A stretch of DNA of 34,373 nucleotides. Origin: Longimicrobiales bacterium (GTDB lineage: Bacteria; Gemmatimonadota; Gemmatimonadetes; Longimicrobiales; Gaopeijiaceae). The stretch covers positions 1 through 34,373 of the forward strand of contig JANQNV010000014.1 of the NCBI GenBank assembly GCA_028279425.1, read 5' to 3'. The notes below the pieces were generated by a model, which was not told the origin of the DNA, ran no database searches, and saw nothing but the letters and a program-made list of their open reading frames with translations. Below are positions 17,260 through 24,406 of the stretch, piece after piece. The position numbers and the translations under genes are program-made. Position 1 is the first letter of the stretch. Every line of letters starts with the position of its first letter.

Positions 17260-17312
17260 CCGAACCGGCCTTCCGGTCCCCTCCAGAGGGGATCCGGGAG
17301 GTCGGTTTTTTT
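17260..17312 (+). terminator. Rho-independent terminator
   Basis: A stem of CCCCTC (17278-17283) with GAGGGG (17286-17291) is extended by CCGG/CCGG and by CCGAACC (17260-17266) pairing with GGTCGG, followed by seven T residues (17306-17312). It lies just 47 bases before the ABC transporter start, so it ends the upstream short unit or attenuates read-through into the transporter. Confidence 0.85.
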
Positions 17313-17358
17313 CGTTCAAGGCGGTCGAGGGGCCGCTCCGGTCAGGGAGGACAGGGTG

Positions 17359-19656
17359 ATGTCGAGGGAACGGAGGCACGAGGTGCACGCCGGGTCGGGA
17401 GGCGGTGCGAAGGACCGTGCCATCATCGAGCGCTACCTGCGCCAGCCGGTAGCCCTGCCGGCCGAGGTGCGTCGACGTGCCGAGGCGCTGGGCGGTGAGA
17501 TCCTGCTGTACGCCCTCGTCGATTTGGACGAGACGATGCGCCTGTCGGAGCGTTGGCTGGTGCTGTGTCGGGCGAATGTTGTGCTTCTGGACGCCATGGG
17601 TGAAGCACGGGCCTTCGAGCGCTCGAGGATCCGACAGGTTCGCGAGGAGCCGGGCCTCTCGTCGACGCTACTCCACGTGCTCGGGGCTCCAGGGGCGCCA
17701 CCCCTCGCGGAGCTGCGCTACACGAATCGTCAGCGCCGGGCCGTCGAAAACGTGCGGTACGTGCTCGAACAGGGGATCGAGGGGGCCCGGGTGGACACCG
17801 GCGACGCCGACCTCGAGTACGCTCGGGCCGTGGCTGGACCCGTGCGGGAGGCGCAGGCGCTGGTCGCCGGGAGCCGGCGTGCCGTGCTGTGGCGGTTGCT
17901 CGACTATCTGAGGCCGTACCGTGCGCGCATGGCGTGGGGCTTCGCAGCGGCGGCGGTCATCACGCTGGTGAGTCTGGCACCACCGTTCCTGGCCGGCTTC
18001 CTCATCGACGAGGTGGTGCGCCCCGTACGCGAGGGCAGCATCACCGTCGAGGCCGGTGCGCGCGTGGCCTGGTACGCCGTGGGGGCCATGGCCCTGGTCT
18101 ACGTGATCCGGCAGGCGGCGGCGCTGGTGCGATTGCGCCTGATGAGCGTCGTGGGCGAATACGTCGCTCGCGACCTGCGCACGGCCGTATACGAGCACCT
18201 GCAGCGGCTCGGGATGGGGTTCTTCAGTCGCAAGAAGACGGGTGGGTTGATCACGCGAGTGACGTCGGATACCGACCGGCTGTGGGAGTTCCTCGCCTTC
18301 GGTGTCGTCGACGTATCGTTGTCGCTCGTGATGCTGCTCGGGCTGGCTGTCGTGCTGCTCACCCTCGACTGGCGGCTGGGGCTCGTCATGGTCGTGCCGG
18401 TACCCCTGTTCTGCGGGGTGATCTTCAGGCATGGAGAACGCATGGAGCGGCTCTTCCTCCGCACCTGGCGCAAGTGGGGCGGAATGACCGACGTGCTCGG
18501 CGATACCCTGCCGGGGATCAAGGTCGTGAAGGCCTTCAGCCAGGAGGGCTACGAGACCGCGCGATTCACCACCCGCAACGACGATGTCACCGAGGAGGCG
18601 AACCGACTCCATCACGCGTGGACCACCTTCTGGCCGTCGCTGATGCTGGCCATCCACGGCACCACCGTGCTGGTGTGGGCGTTTGCCGTGCCGCGACTGC
18701 TCGGTACGGGAGCCGAGGGGGCGACGCTGACTGCGGGCACCTTCGTCTCGTTCCTGCTCTACACGACGATGTTCGTACAACCCGTGGAGGTGATCGGACA
18801 GATGACGCGCACGATGAACCGTGCGACGAGCTCGGCCCACCGTGTCTTCGAGGTGCTCGACACCGAGCCCGAAGTCGTCGACACGCCCGATCCGGTGCGC
18901 CTGGCACCCGTCGAGGGTCGCGTGGAATTCGACCAGGTGACGTTCGCCTACGACGGAGTCCGCCAGGTGTTGAAGGGCGTGAGCTTCCGGGTCGAACCGG
19001 GTGAGATGATCGGTCTGGTCGGACCCTCCGGAGGTGGGAAGACCACGATCGTGAACCTGATCGCGCGGTTCTACGACGTCACGGGGGGGCGCGTGTTGAT
19101 CGACGGGTTGGATGTGAGAGACCTGGATTCGGGCCACTACCGTCGCCAGGTGGGAATGGTCTTGCAGGATCCCTACCTGTTTCATGGGACGGTGGCCGAG
19201 AACATCCGGTACGGGCATCCCGAGGCGAGTCCTCGTCGTGTGATCGAGGCGGCGCGAGCCGCCAACGCCCACGACTTCATCGTGAAGTTGCCGCACGGCT
19301 ACGACACCGTGGTGGGGGAGCGCGGGCAGTCGCTCTCGGGTGGAGAGCGCCAGAGGGTGTCGATCGCCCGAGCGATCCTGCACGACCCGCGGATCCTGAT
19401 CCTCGACGAGGCGACGAGTGCCGTCGACACGGAGACCGAGCGAGAGATCCAGGAGGCGATGGATCGACTGGTGGCGGGGCGCACGGTGTTCGCCATCGCG
19501 CACCGCCTTTCGACGCTGGTGAACGCGTCGCGGTTGATGGTGATGAAGGACGGACGACTGGCGGAGGTGGGCACACACGCCGAGCTGCTCGACCGTGAGG
19601 GTGGAATCTACCGACGTCTGTACACACTGCAGCGCGAGATGGCGAAGGCCGTCTGA
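17359..19656 (+). CDS. ABC exporter (fused membrane and ATPase domains), DUF1854-associated type
   Basis: 765 residues from the ATG at 17359, eight bases after GGGAGG (a GTG at 17356 is adjacent). Residues 1-170 form an unusual soluble N-terminal region (ILLYALVDLDETMRLSERWL, TNRQRRAVENVRYVLEQG). Residues about 195-480 hold the six-helix exporter domain. The ATPase has Walker A GPSGGGKT (555-562), Q-loop Gln603, signature LSGGE (659-663), Walker B ILILDE with Asp683-Glu684, and H-loop His715. All catalytic residues are present, so it is a working half-transporter that dimerises. The next gene encodes DUF1854. In other bacteria this pair is annotated near cyanophycin metabolism genes, but no cyanophycin synthetase or cyanophycinase is present in this window. 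Substrate unknown. Confidence 0.93.
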   Translation: MSRERRHEVHAGSGGGAKDRAIIERYLRQPVALPAEVRRRAEALGGEILLYALVDLDETMRLSERWLVLCRANVVLLDAMGEARAFERSRIRQVREEPGLSSTLLHVLGAPGAPPLAELRYTNRQRRAVENVRYVLEQGIEGARVDTGDADLEYARAVAGPVREAQALVAGSRRAVLWRLLDYLRPYRARMAWGFAAAAVITLVSLAPPFLAGFLIDEVVRPVREGSITVEAGARVAWYAVGAMALVYVIRQAAALVRLRLMSVVGEYVARDLRTAVYEHLQRLGMGFFSRKKTGGLITRVTSDTDRLWEFLAFGVVDVSLSLVMLLGLAVVLLTLDWRLGLVMVVPVPLFCGVIFRHGERMERLFLRTWRKWGGMTDVLGDTLPGIKVVKAFSQEGYETARFTTRNDDVTEEANRLHHAWTTFWPSLMLAIHGTTVLVWAFAVPRLLGTGAEGATLTAGTFVSFLLYTTMFVQPVEVIGQMTRTMNRATSSAHRVFEVLDTEPEVVDTPDPVRLAPVEGRVEFDQVTFAYDGVRQVLKGVSFRVEPGEMIGLVGPSGGGKTTIVNLIARFYDVTGGRVLIDGLDVRDLDSGHYRRQVGMVLQDPYLFHGTVAENIRYGHPEASPRRVIEAARAANAHDFIVKLPHGYDTVVGERGQSLSGGERQRVSIARAILHDPRILILDEATSAVDTETEREIQEAMDRLVAGRTVFAIAHRLSTLVNASRLMVMKDGRLAEVGTHAELLDREGGIYRRLYTLQREMAKAV

Positions 19657-19689
19657 GTGGTGCGGTTGGTTGAAGAGGAGGAATACGAC

Positions 19690-20157
19690 ATGATCGAGAC
19701 GCCTCTGCATCTGGCCCGACGAGAGGACGGCCAGCTCTGGGCGACCCGCGGACACGAAGAGTGTGCCGTGCGGGTGCGCCGGCTGTTCCCGTGGTCCGAA
19801 CACGACCGACACATTTCACTCCGCGACGCGGGGAACCGCGAGTTCGCGTTGGTGGGTCCGGACGATCGTCTCGATGAGGCGTCGCAAAGGGCTCTCGACG
19901 AGGCGGTCGCGGCGGCGGGGTTCGTGCTCGAGGTCACCCGTGTCGTGTCGGTCGACGACGAGATCGAAATCCGCGTCTGGACGGTCGACTCGGCCCAGGG
20001 GCCGCGGGTGTTTCAGACGCCGCTCGACGAGTGGCCGCGCGAGATGCCGGGGGGAGGGCTGATGATCCGCGACGTGGCGGGCGATCTGTACATGATTCCC
20101 GAGCTCACGCGCCTCGATGCGGCGAGCCGGTCGATCCTGTGGGCCTTCGCCGGCTGA
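19690..20157 (+). CDS. DUF1854-family protein, ABC transporter partner
   Basis: 155 residues from the ATG at 19690, eight bases after a perfect AGGAGG; the earlier in-frame GTG at 19657 has no ribosome site. It matches DUF1854: RRLFPWSEHDRHISLRDAGN near the N-terminus, VLEVTRVVSVDDEIEIRVWT in the middle, and the ending LMIRDVAGDLYMIPELTRLD. No signal peptide or membrane helix is seen, so it is cytoplasmic. It starts 33 bases after the ABC exporter stop and is clearly in the same operon. Family members accompany this exporter type and may act as an accessory subunit. Biochemical role not known to me. Confidence 0.9.
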   Translation: MIETPLHLARREDGQLWATRGHEECAVRVRRLFPWSEHDRHISLRDAGNREFALVGPDDRLDEASQRALDEAVAAAGFVLEVTRVVSVDDEIEIRVWTVDSAQGPRVFQTPLDEWPREMPGGGLMIRDVAGDLYMIPELTRLDAASRSILWAFAG

Positions 20158-20167
20158 GGCGAATGGC

Positions 20168-20236
20168 GTCGGTCGGCCGGCCGCGCGACCGTCGTCGACT
20201 ACGCCCGGGGACGTCGGTCGGACGCGCGACCGTCGT
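20168..20236. repeat. Two imperfect hairpin-containing direct repeats between convergent genes
   Basis: GTCGGTCGG...CGCGCGACCGTCGT occurs at 20168-20195 and again, four bases shorter inside, at 20213-20236. Each copy contains GGTCG pairing with CGACC. They fill the 97-base gap between the convergent DUF1854 and DUF2239 genes. They may act as a two-way transcription barrier, but neither has a T run. Confidence 0.5.
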
Positions 20237-20254
20237 TGTCCGAAGCGGAGACGG

Positions 20255-20941
20255 CTACCGGGAGGGGTCCCCCGATCCGGGCGACGACCAGGCGTGGGTC
20301 GACAGGGCGAGGGTGTATTCGGTCAGATCGGGGGGCCATCCGTCCGTCTCTCGCAGGAAGGCGTTGCGGTCGCCTCGGAAGAGCGCTCGCAGCGCCTCCT
20401 CGAAGCCCTCGAGGTCTCCGGCCACGGCGGAGAGGAATCGGTAGGCGGCCTCCTGAGAGGCACGGCGGCGGTCGTCGTCGGCGCCGTCCGCGCGGGCGGC
20501 GTCGACGAGCCGCCGCAGGGTGGCCGGCGCCCCGCCTCGCTGCGCGTCGAGCCACCGCCAGTGTCTCGGGAGCAGTGACACGTCACGCCCTTCGAGGGCT
20601 GCGGTGGTTCGCGCCGGATGGGGGTCGTGGCCTGGGGTGCGAGTGAGACCGAGCCGTCGCCGGATCAGGGCCTCGCTGGTACGGCGCGCGCGAGCCGCCA
20701 CGTCGTCTTCGGAGCCGGCCAGGTCGAGGTCGACCACTCGACCCGAGGCGTCGTCGAAGATCAACGCGCTGCGAGGCCCGTCTGCGAGGCCCGCCGAGCA
20801 CATGGCCAGGGCGACCTCCGGCAGCGACCCGGACGCGATCGTACGACCGTCGTCGAAGACCGTGAAGGTCGGCGCCGCCGGGGCAGGCGGCGCGGCTGCG
20901 TCGGGCGAGAGGCGAGGATCGTCGCCAGGGCTGGAGGGCAT
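20255..20941 (-). CDS. DUF2239-family protein
   Basis: 228 residues. After a Pro/Ala-rich N-terminus the DUF2239 pattern appears: FTVFDDGRTIASGSLPEVAL, ALIFDDASGRVVDLDL, then the central EGRDVSLLPRHWRWLDAQRG and PATLRRLVDAARAD, and the end AAYRFLSAVAGDLEGFEEAL plus LFRGD. No signal peptide or helix; cytoplasmic. The family is broadly distributed and uncharacterised. The ATG at 20939-20941 is the first start, but a later start near TFTVF cannot be excluded because the Pro/Ala stretch is low-complexity. It lies 30 bases downstream of the DJ-1/PfpI gene on the same strand, so it may be the last gene of that operon. Confidence 0.88.
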   Translation of the reverse strand: MPSSPGDDPRLSPDAAAPPAPAAPTFTVFDDGRTIASGSLPEVALAMCSAGLADGPRSALIFDDASGRVVDLDLAGSEDDVAARARRTSEALIRRRLGLTRTPGHDPHPARTTAALEGRDVSLLPRHWRWLDAQRGGAPATLRRLVDAARADGADDDRRRASQEAAYRFLSAVAGDLEGFEEALRALFRGDRNAFLRETDGWPPDLTEYTLALSTHAWSSPGSGDPSR

Positions 20942-20971
20942 CCCCGACGTTAGCGGCGAGCTTCGCCGCCG

Positions 20972-21718
20972 TCAGGCCCCCAGCGCCTCGACGACGAGGC
21001 GGGCCGCAGCCGCTCCCGAGTACTGCTGCTGCCCGGTCACGAGCAGTCCGTCGCGCACCGCAAAGGGTCGAAAGCGTTGGTCGACGATGAAGTTCGACCC
21101 CTCGATCGCACGGGCCTGGTCTTCGATCCAGAACGGCTGCAGGCGCTGCCCTACGAAGTCGTCCGCGAACTGCTCCTCGGAGTTTGCGAACCCGGTCCAT
21201 GTCCGCCCCTCCACCAGGAGTGACCCGTCGGGTCCACGGGCATCGAGCAGCACACAGGTCGCGTGGCAGACGAGCGCCGTAACCCGGCCCGCCTCGAAGA
21301 AGCCGACGACGGCCCGCTGCACCGCCTCGTTGCCCCGGAAGGTGAACATCGGCGACTGGCCGCCGACCACGAAGATGGCGTCGAACTCCGAGGCCTCATC
21401 GCCGGTCAGCGCCGGCGTGTCTTCGATGTATCGGCGGTGCAGGGGGGAGTGTTTGAAGCCTCGACTGACGAAGTCGTGCGCGGAGTAGCCGCTCTCATCG
21501 TCAGGGTCGCTGTACCCGTCGGGCACGAGGGTGCCGCCGTCCGGACTGCGGACTTCGATCTCGTAGCCGGCTTCGGCAAAGACGTGGAAGGGGTGCGTCA
21601 GCTCGGCCCACCAGAATCCCACGGGCCATCCCGTCACGGACGAGACCGCGGGGTTCGCGGCCAGCATCAGCACCCTCATGGCCGAGTCGGGTCGGGTCAC
21701 GTTCAGGTTGGCGCTCAT
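20972..21718 (-). CDS. DJ-1/PfpI superfamily protein (Hsp31-like type 1 glutamine amidotransferase fold)
   Basis: 248 residues from an ATG preceded by GGAGA. The N-terminal part has WPVGFWWAELTHPFHVFAEA with Glu39, then YEIEVRSPDGG, and later FVVGGQSPMFTF. The nucleophile elbow is LVCHATC, with Cys151-His152. This Glu-Cys-His arrangement is that of Hsp31/YhbO-like members, reported as glyoxalase III, deglycase or protease-like enzymes. The protein probably handles reactive carbonyls in the cytoplasm. An internal ATG (Met14, MRVLMLAANP) would remove an unusual 13-residue leader. It is 61 bases downstream of the F420-type oxidoreductase in an operon opposite an HxlR regulator, which fits an electrophile response. 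Exact activity is inferred. Confidence 0.9.
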   Translation of the reverse strand: MSANLNVTRPDSAMRVLMLAANPAVSSVTGWPVGFWWAELTHPFHVFAEAGYEIEVRSPDGGTLVPDGYSDPDDESGYSAHDFVSRGFKHSPLHRRYIEDTPALTGDEASEFDAIFVVGGQSPMFTFRGNEAVQRAVVGFFEAGRVTALVCHATCVLLDARGPDGSLLVEGRTWTGFANSEEQFADDFVGQRLQPFWIEDQARAIEGSNFIVDQRFRPFAVRDGLLVTGQQQYSGAAAARLVVEALGA

Positions 21719-21779
21719 GGGGACGTCTCCGGTTGCGGTGTGTCGAAGGGCGGGTCGTCGGTCCCGAAGAAGGGTGCCT

Positions 21780-22403
21780 TCACGACGAGGGGTCGGTCGC
21801 GGTCGTGTGTCGAAGAAGGCCGAATGCGAAGCCTCGGCCCAACGGGGTGTCGATCGCGAGGCGGATCCAGAGGAGGGCGAGGTGTTCGAGCTGCCGCGCC
21901 CGCTCGAGGGGGCCCGACCAGAGGGGTTCGAAGCCCACGTCGCGAATCAGCCCGTCGACGACCCGGGCCGCCTCGGTGTCGTGCGCGGGGCCGCAGTAGG
22001 GCATGAGCGCGGGGCTGCCCCCGAAGGAAGGTGCTCGCATGACGTCGACACCCACCGAGTTGAAGGCCTTGACCATCGTCACCTGCGGATGAGCGCGCTG
22101 CAGCTCCTCGATGGGGGCGGCTCCATCCGGGTGATCGAGGCCGGTCAGACCGGGCAACAGCGGATTGGTCGCGTCGATGACGAGACGACCTTCGGCCAGC
22201 GTAAGCGACTCCATGACGGAGCCGACGGCACCGGCCGGACAGGCCAGAACCGCGGTGTCGGCCCATTCACCCGCGGCGCCGTACGTCACTTCGTCCGTCG
22301 CGCTCGGCGTCCGGCGGGCGAAACGCACCTCGTGCCCCGCCGCCGTCCAGGCCGCGCCCAGCGCTGAACCCACCTGACCTCGCCCGACCACCGCTATCCG
22401 CAT
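21780..22403 (-). CDS. F420-dependent-type NADP oxidoreductase (Rossmann) protein
   Basis: 207 residues from the ATG at 22401-22403. The N-terminus MRIAVVGRGQVGSALGAAWT carries Gly7-x-Gly9-x-x-Gly12 of the NAD(P)-binding domain in the Pfam F420_oxidored group. AGHEVRFARRTPS follows, with Arg residues suited to NADP phosphate. VIDATNPLLPG and TMVKAFNSVGVDVM match the 'ATNP' and 'KAFN' motifs of F420H2:NADP reductase-like proteins. A true F420 partner cannot be assumed; most bacterial members use unknown substrates. It is first in a minus-strand operon with the DJ-1/PfpI gene and is divergent from the HxlR regulator across a 109-base gap. Confidence 0.9.
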   Translation of the reverse strand: MRIAVVGRGQVGSALGAAWTAAGHEVRFARRTPSATDEVTYGAAGEWADTAVLACPAGAVGSVMESLTLAEGRLVIDATNPLLPGLTGLDHPDGAAPIEELQRAHPQVTMVKAFNSVGVDVMRAPSFGGSPALMPYCGPAHDTEAARVVDGLIRDVGFEPLWSGPLERARQLEHLALLWIRLAIDTPLGRGFAFGLLRHTTATDPSS

Positions 22404-22469
22404 CGCGTGATCCTCGTCGCTCTGGATGAACGCCTGACAGTGCGAAGATGGACGGTACTTATCTATCGT

Positions 22470-22500
22470 GGTAGTATGCACCTTTCGGGTAGGTACTACC
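22470..22500. promoter_or_regulatory. GGTAGTA-N17-TACTACC palindrome, probable HxlR operator
   Basis: Perfect 7-base arms (22470-22476 and 22494-22500) flank 17 bases just upstream of the HxlR start and inside the divergent promoter gap. A second overlapping dyad, TACT at 22456-22459 with AGTA at 22473-22476, is also present. HxlR proteins commonly bind TACT/AGTA-type dyads next to their own gene, so self-regulation and control of the divergent operon are likely. Confidence 0.6.
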
Positions 22501-22512
22501 TCAGAGGAAACC

Positions 22513-22896
22513 ATGCCCCGTTTCGAACTGGACGGAAAGAGCTACAACAATCCGGTCGAGCTCGCCCTGCGTGTGATCGGGGGCAAGTGGAAGATGCCGA
22601 TCCTATGGCGGCTGAAGGACCGCGTGTGGCGGCACGGGGAGCTGCGCCGGAGCCTGGGTGGCATCACGGCGAAGATGTTGACGCAGCAGCTGCGTGAACT
22701 CGAGGCGGACGGGCTCCTGACCAGGACCGTCTTCGCTCAGGTGCCGCCTCGGGTGGACTACGCCATCACCGATGTCGGCCGCTCCGCTGTGGAGCCGATC
22801 CGGGTGCTGCAGGCGTGGGGACGCGCGTCCCGCGCGTTGGTGGATCCGGCGTCGGTGGATCCGGCCGCGGCCGAAGTCGCTGCGCCGGACGGCTAG
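22513..22896 (+). CDS. HxlR-family winged-helix regulator
   Basis: 127 residues from the ATG at 22513, after AGAGGA; a longer in-frame start would run through the operator. Signatures are VIGGKWKMPILWRLKDRVWR, HGELRRSLGGITAKMLTQQL, RELEADGLLTR and PRVDYAITDVGRS. Many HxlR proteins that sense quinones or aldehydes have a Cys just before the GKW motif; here that position reads YNNPVELAL and the protein has no Cys. Thiol-based sensing is thus unlikely and a bound ligand is more probable. The targets are probably itself and the divergent oxidoreductase/DJ-1 operon, through the palindrome at 22470-22500. The last codons lie in a 20-base tandem repeat. Confidence 0.94.
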   Translation: MPRFELDGKSYNNPVELALRVIGGKWKMPILWRLKDRVWRHGELRRSLGGITAKMLTQQLRELEADGLLTRTVFAQVPPRVDYAITDVGRSAVEPIRVLQAWGRASRALVDPASVDPAAAEVAAPDG

Positions 22897-22977
22897 CCGC
22901 GCCGCCGGACCGTTTGCCTCTCCGCCGAGCGGTTTGCCGCGCCGCCGAACGGTTCGCCTCTCCGCCGAGCGGCGAAC
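22891..22977. repeat. 20-bp tandem repeats with terminal hairpin after the HxlR gene
   Basis: Four 20-base units (22891, 22911, 22931, 22951) and a half unit follow a GxTxGCC-x-C-x-CCGCCGxxC pattern. Units 1 and 3 resemble each other (GCCGCGCCGCCG), as do 2 and 4 (GCCTCTCCGCCGAGC), so the real period is 40. The first unit contains the HxlR stop codon. GTTCGCC (22952-22958) pairs with GGCGAAC (22971-22977), making a hairpin without a T run, possibly a two-way terminator for the convergent genes. Confidence 0.8.
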
Positions 22978-22992
22978 GCCCAACCCGAATGG

Positions 22993-23394
22993 TCAGGCGC
23001 CTTCGCGCTCCGCGTCGTCCTCGCTGCTCGCCTCGGAGGCCGGCGCCTCGTCGTCGTCCCACTCGTCCACCCACTCGGCGTCGTGGCCGGCACCCTCGGC
23101 GGCATCCCAGTCGTCGTCCCACTCCTCGACCCACTCGTACTCGTACTCATAGCCGTCGGCGTGCTCGCCGTCGGCACCGTGGTCGCGCTGGTGCGAACCA
23201 CCACACGGGCGGTCGTGCGGGCCAGGGCAACATCCGCGCCCCCAGCGGGGCCGGCAACATCCGCGTCGGCGTCCGGAGAAGATCCAGTAGAGAACGGCCC
23301 AGAACACGAGCATGCGGAGGAGCCCGCTGCGCCCGAGGCCCGACCAGAAGGCTTCGAGGCTGGACAGATACTGGGTGAGGATGTCGAGGATCAT
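22993..23394 (-). CDS. Small membrane protein with Cys/His-rich and acidic-aromatic tail
   Basis: 133 residues from the ATG at 23392-23394, preceded by GGAGA. A single membrane helix lies at about 24-40 (LLRMLVFWAVLYWIFSG). A Cys/His-rich stretch follows, with Cys46, 47, 55, 56 and 64 and His60, 68, 72 and 78 in an Arg/Gly background. The C-terminal half is highly acidic with Tyr and Trp: YEYEYEWVEEW, then two related blocks EWVEEWDDDW (87-96) and EWVDEWDDD (107-115). No family recognised. The Cys/His cluster could bind metal, but this is a guess. A start with a ribosome site, a sensible helix and the organised tail argue that it is real. The gap upstream is shared with the divergent operon beginning at 23517. 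Confidence 0.72.
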   Translation of the reverse strand: MILDILTQYLSSLEAFWSGLGRSGLLRMLVFWAVLYWIFSGRRRGCCRPRWGRGCCPGPHDRPCGGSHQRDHGADGEHADGYEYEYEWVEEWDDDWDAAEGAGHDAEWVDEWDDDEAPASEASSEDDAEREGA

Positions 23395-23472
23395 GCGTCG
23401 GTCTCCGGTTGGGTCACATTGAATAGACGCGTGGGAGGCCGCTGAGGTTTCATCTCGGCGCGGCTGTGCCTA

Positions 23473-23505
23473 CTTTGGTTTTCAAAGTCACTTTGAAATT
23501 CAAAG
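23473..23505. promoter_or_regulatory. Two tandem CTTTG-N5-CAAAG palindromes (operator)
   Basis: CTTTGGTTTTCAAAG (23473-23487) and CTTTGAAATTCAAAG (23491-23505) are 18 bases apart, start to start. The middle arms also form TTTCAAAG/CTTTGAAA around TCA. The second copy abuts the ribosome-binding site of the gene at 23517, so bound protein would block transcription and possibly translation. The AT-rich arms stand out in GC-rich surroundings. The likely binder is the winged-helix protein encoded at 24098 in the same operon. Symmetry is seen directly; the binder is inferred. Confidence 0.75.
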
Positions 23506-23516
23506 CGGGAGGCCTC

Positions 23517-24101
23517 GTGGACGTCGAAGCCGCGCGGCGGGACATCGCGGAAATCCGGGAGTGGATGGACCATGGGCGCCGCGTGATGGTGGAGAGCTGG
23601 CGACACCAGGTCTGGTGGGGGGTCCTCTCGGCGGTCGCCCTGGTGGGCACATGGTGGGCCGTGCAACAACAGGCGTGGTGGGCCGCGGCGACGGTATGGC
23701 CGAGCGCGCTCCTGCTGGGTTGGGCGGGGTCGCTCTTCCTCGCGCGGGCGGCTCCGCCGCGAGGGTGCAACCGCGCCACTCGGGCGCTGGAGGCCGTCTG
23801 GAAGGGTACCGGCGGCACGTTGTCGCTTCTGGGCCTCTTCGGCGCCGCCGGCGGAGGGATCGCTCCGTCGGCGGTGCCGGGAGCCATCGCCCTCGTGTTC
23901 GGCGGGACCTACTTCGCCACGGCGCACATCTCCGGTATCGAGTGGCTGCGGTGGATCGCCTGCGCATGGTGGGCGGGCGGCGTCCTCCTGCTCGTCGCTC
24001 CCGCCGGCTCGGCCTCACTCCTGGTCCTCGCCGGCCTCGTGCTGCTCCTGGAGGCAGGGCCCGGGCTGGTCCTCAGCCGCCAGGCGGGGGGCGCCCGATG
24101 A
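23517..24101 (+). CDS. Multi-pass membrane protein, first gene of regulator/DUF2306 operon
   Basis: 194 residues from the GTG at 23517, after GGGAGG; an earlier in-frame ATG would translate the operator itself and is rejected. A short helical cytoplasmic N-terminus (VDVEAARRDIAEIREWMDHG) is followed by about six hydrophobic segments near 31-48, 54-76, 101-115, 120-136, 145-161 and 165-185, unusually rich in Trp (WWGVLSAVALVGTWWAV). I cannot name the family. The stop overlaps the ATG of the winged-helix gene (ATGA), a layout often seen when a small regulator is made together with a membrane protein it may serve or be controlled by. The role is unknown: it could be a sensor, or the function protected by the operon. 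Confidence 0.85.
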   Translation: MDVEAARRDIAEIREWMDHGRRVMVESWRHQVWWGVLSAVALVGTWWAVQQQAWWAAATVWPSALLLGWAGSLFLARAAPPRGCNRATRALEAVWKGTGGTLSLLGLFGAAGGGIAPSAVPGAIALVFGGTYFATAHISGIEWLRWIACAWWAGGVLLLVAPAGSASLLVLAGLVLLLEAGPGLVLSRQAGGAR

Positions 24102-24406
24102 ACGGCTTCGACTACCGGACGCTGGACGACGTCATCCATTCGCGCATTCGACTCGCCGCCATGTCGCTCCTCGCGTCGGCCGACGAGGCCGAGTTCACCT
24201 GGCTTCGGGAGGCGATCGGCACGACCGACGGCAACCTCAGCACGCACCTGGCCAAGCTCGTGTCGGCCGAATACGTCGAAGCGGATCGCTCGACCGGCGT
24301 GACCCGCTACCGACTCACCGCCTCGGGTCGGCGGGCCTTCCGGGCGTACGTCGACCGACTCGATGCCTTGCTCCATCCCGAAGACGGAGGTGCGCGCCAT
24401 GAGTGA
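24098..24406 (+). CDS. Winged-helix transcriptional regulator (MarR/ArsR-like, HTH_34 type)
   Basis: 102 residues from the ATG at 24098, overlapping the previous stop. DDVIHSRIRLAAMSLLASAD is the usual first helix, TWLREAIGTTDGNLSTHLAK the helix-turn-helix, and YVEADRSTGVTRYRLTASGR the wing; a short C-terminal helix follows. These 'single winged-helix' proteins are typically encoded with a membrane protein. The DNA site is probably the tandem CTTTG-N5-CAAAG array at 23473-23505 upstream of its own operon, making it an autoregulated repressor. No Cys or evident metal site is present, so the signal is unknown. It overlaps the DUF2306 gene by eight bases. Confidence 0.92.
   Translation: MNGFDYRTLDDVIHSRIRLAAMSLLASADEAEFTWLREAIGTTDGNLSTHLAKLVSAEYVEADRSTGVTRYRLTASGRRAFRAYVDRLDALLHPEDGGARHE

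Noticed and set aside
17668..19812. 714-residue antisense frame under the ABC exporter
   Set aside because: His/Arg/Gln-rich composition and an intact ABC ATPase on the other strand.
22891..22977. CRISPR array
   Set aside because: Units are directly adjacent and diverged, with no unique spacers and no cas genes.
23466..23516. Earlier start for the membrane protein at 23517
   Set aside because: Those codons translate the tandem palindromes, while GTG at 23517 has GGGAGG directly upstream.
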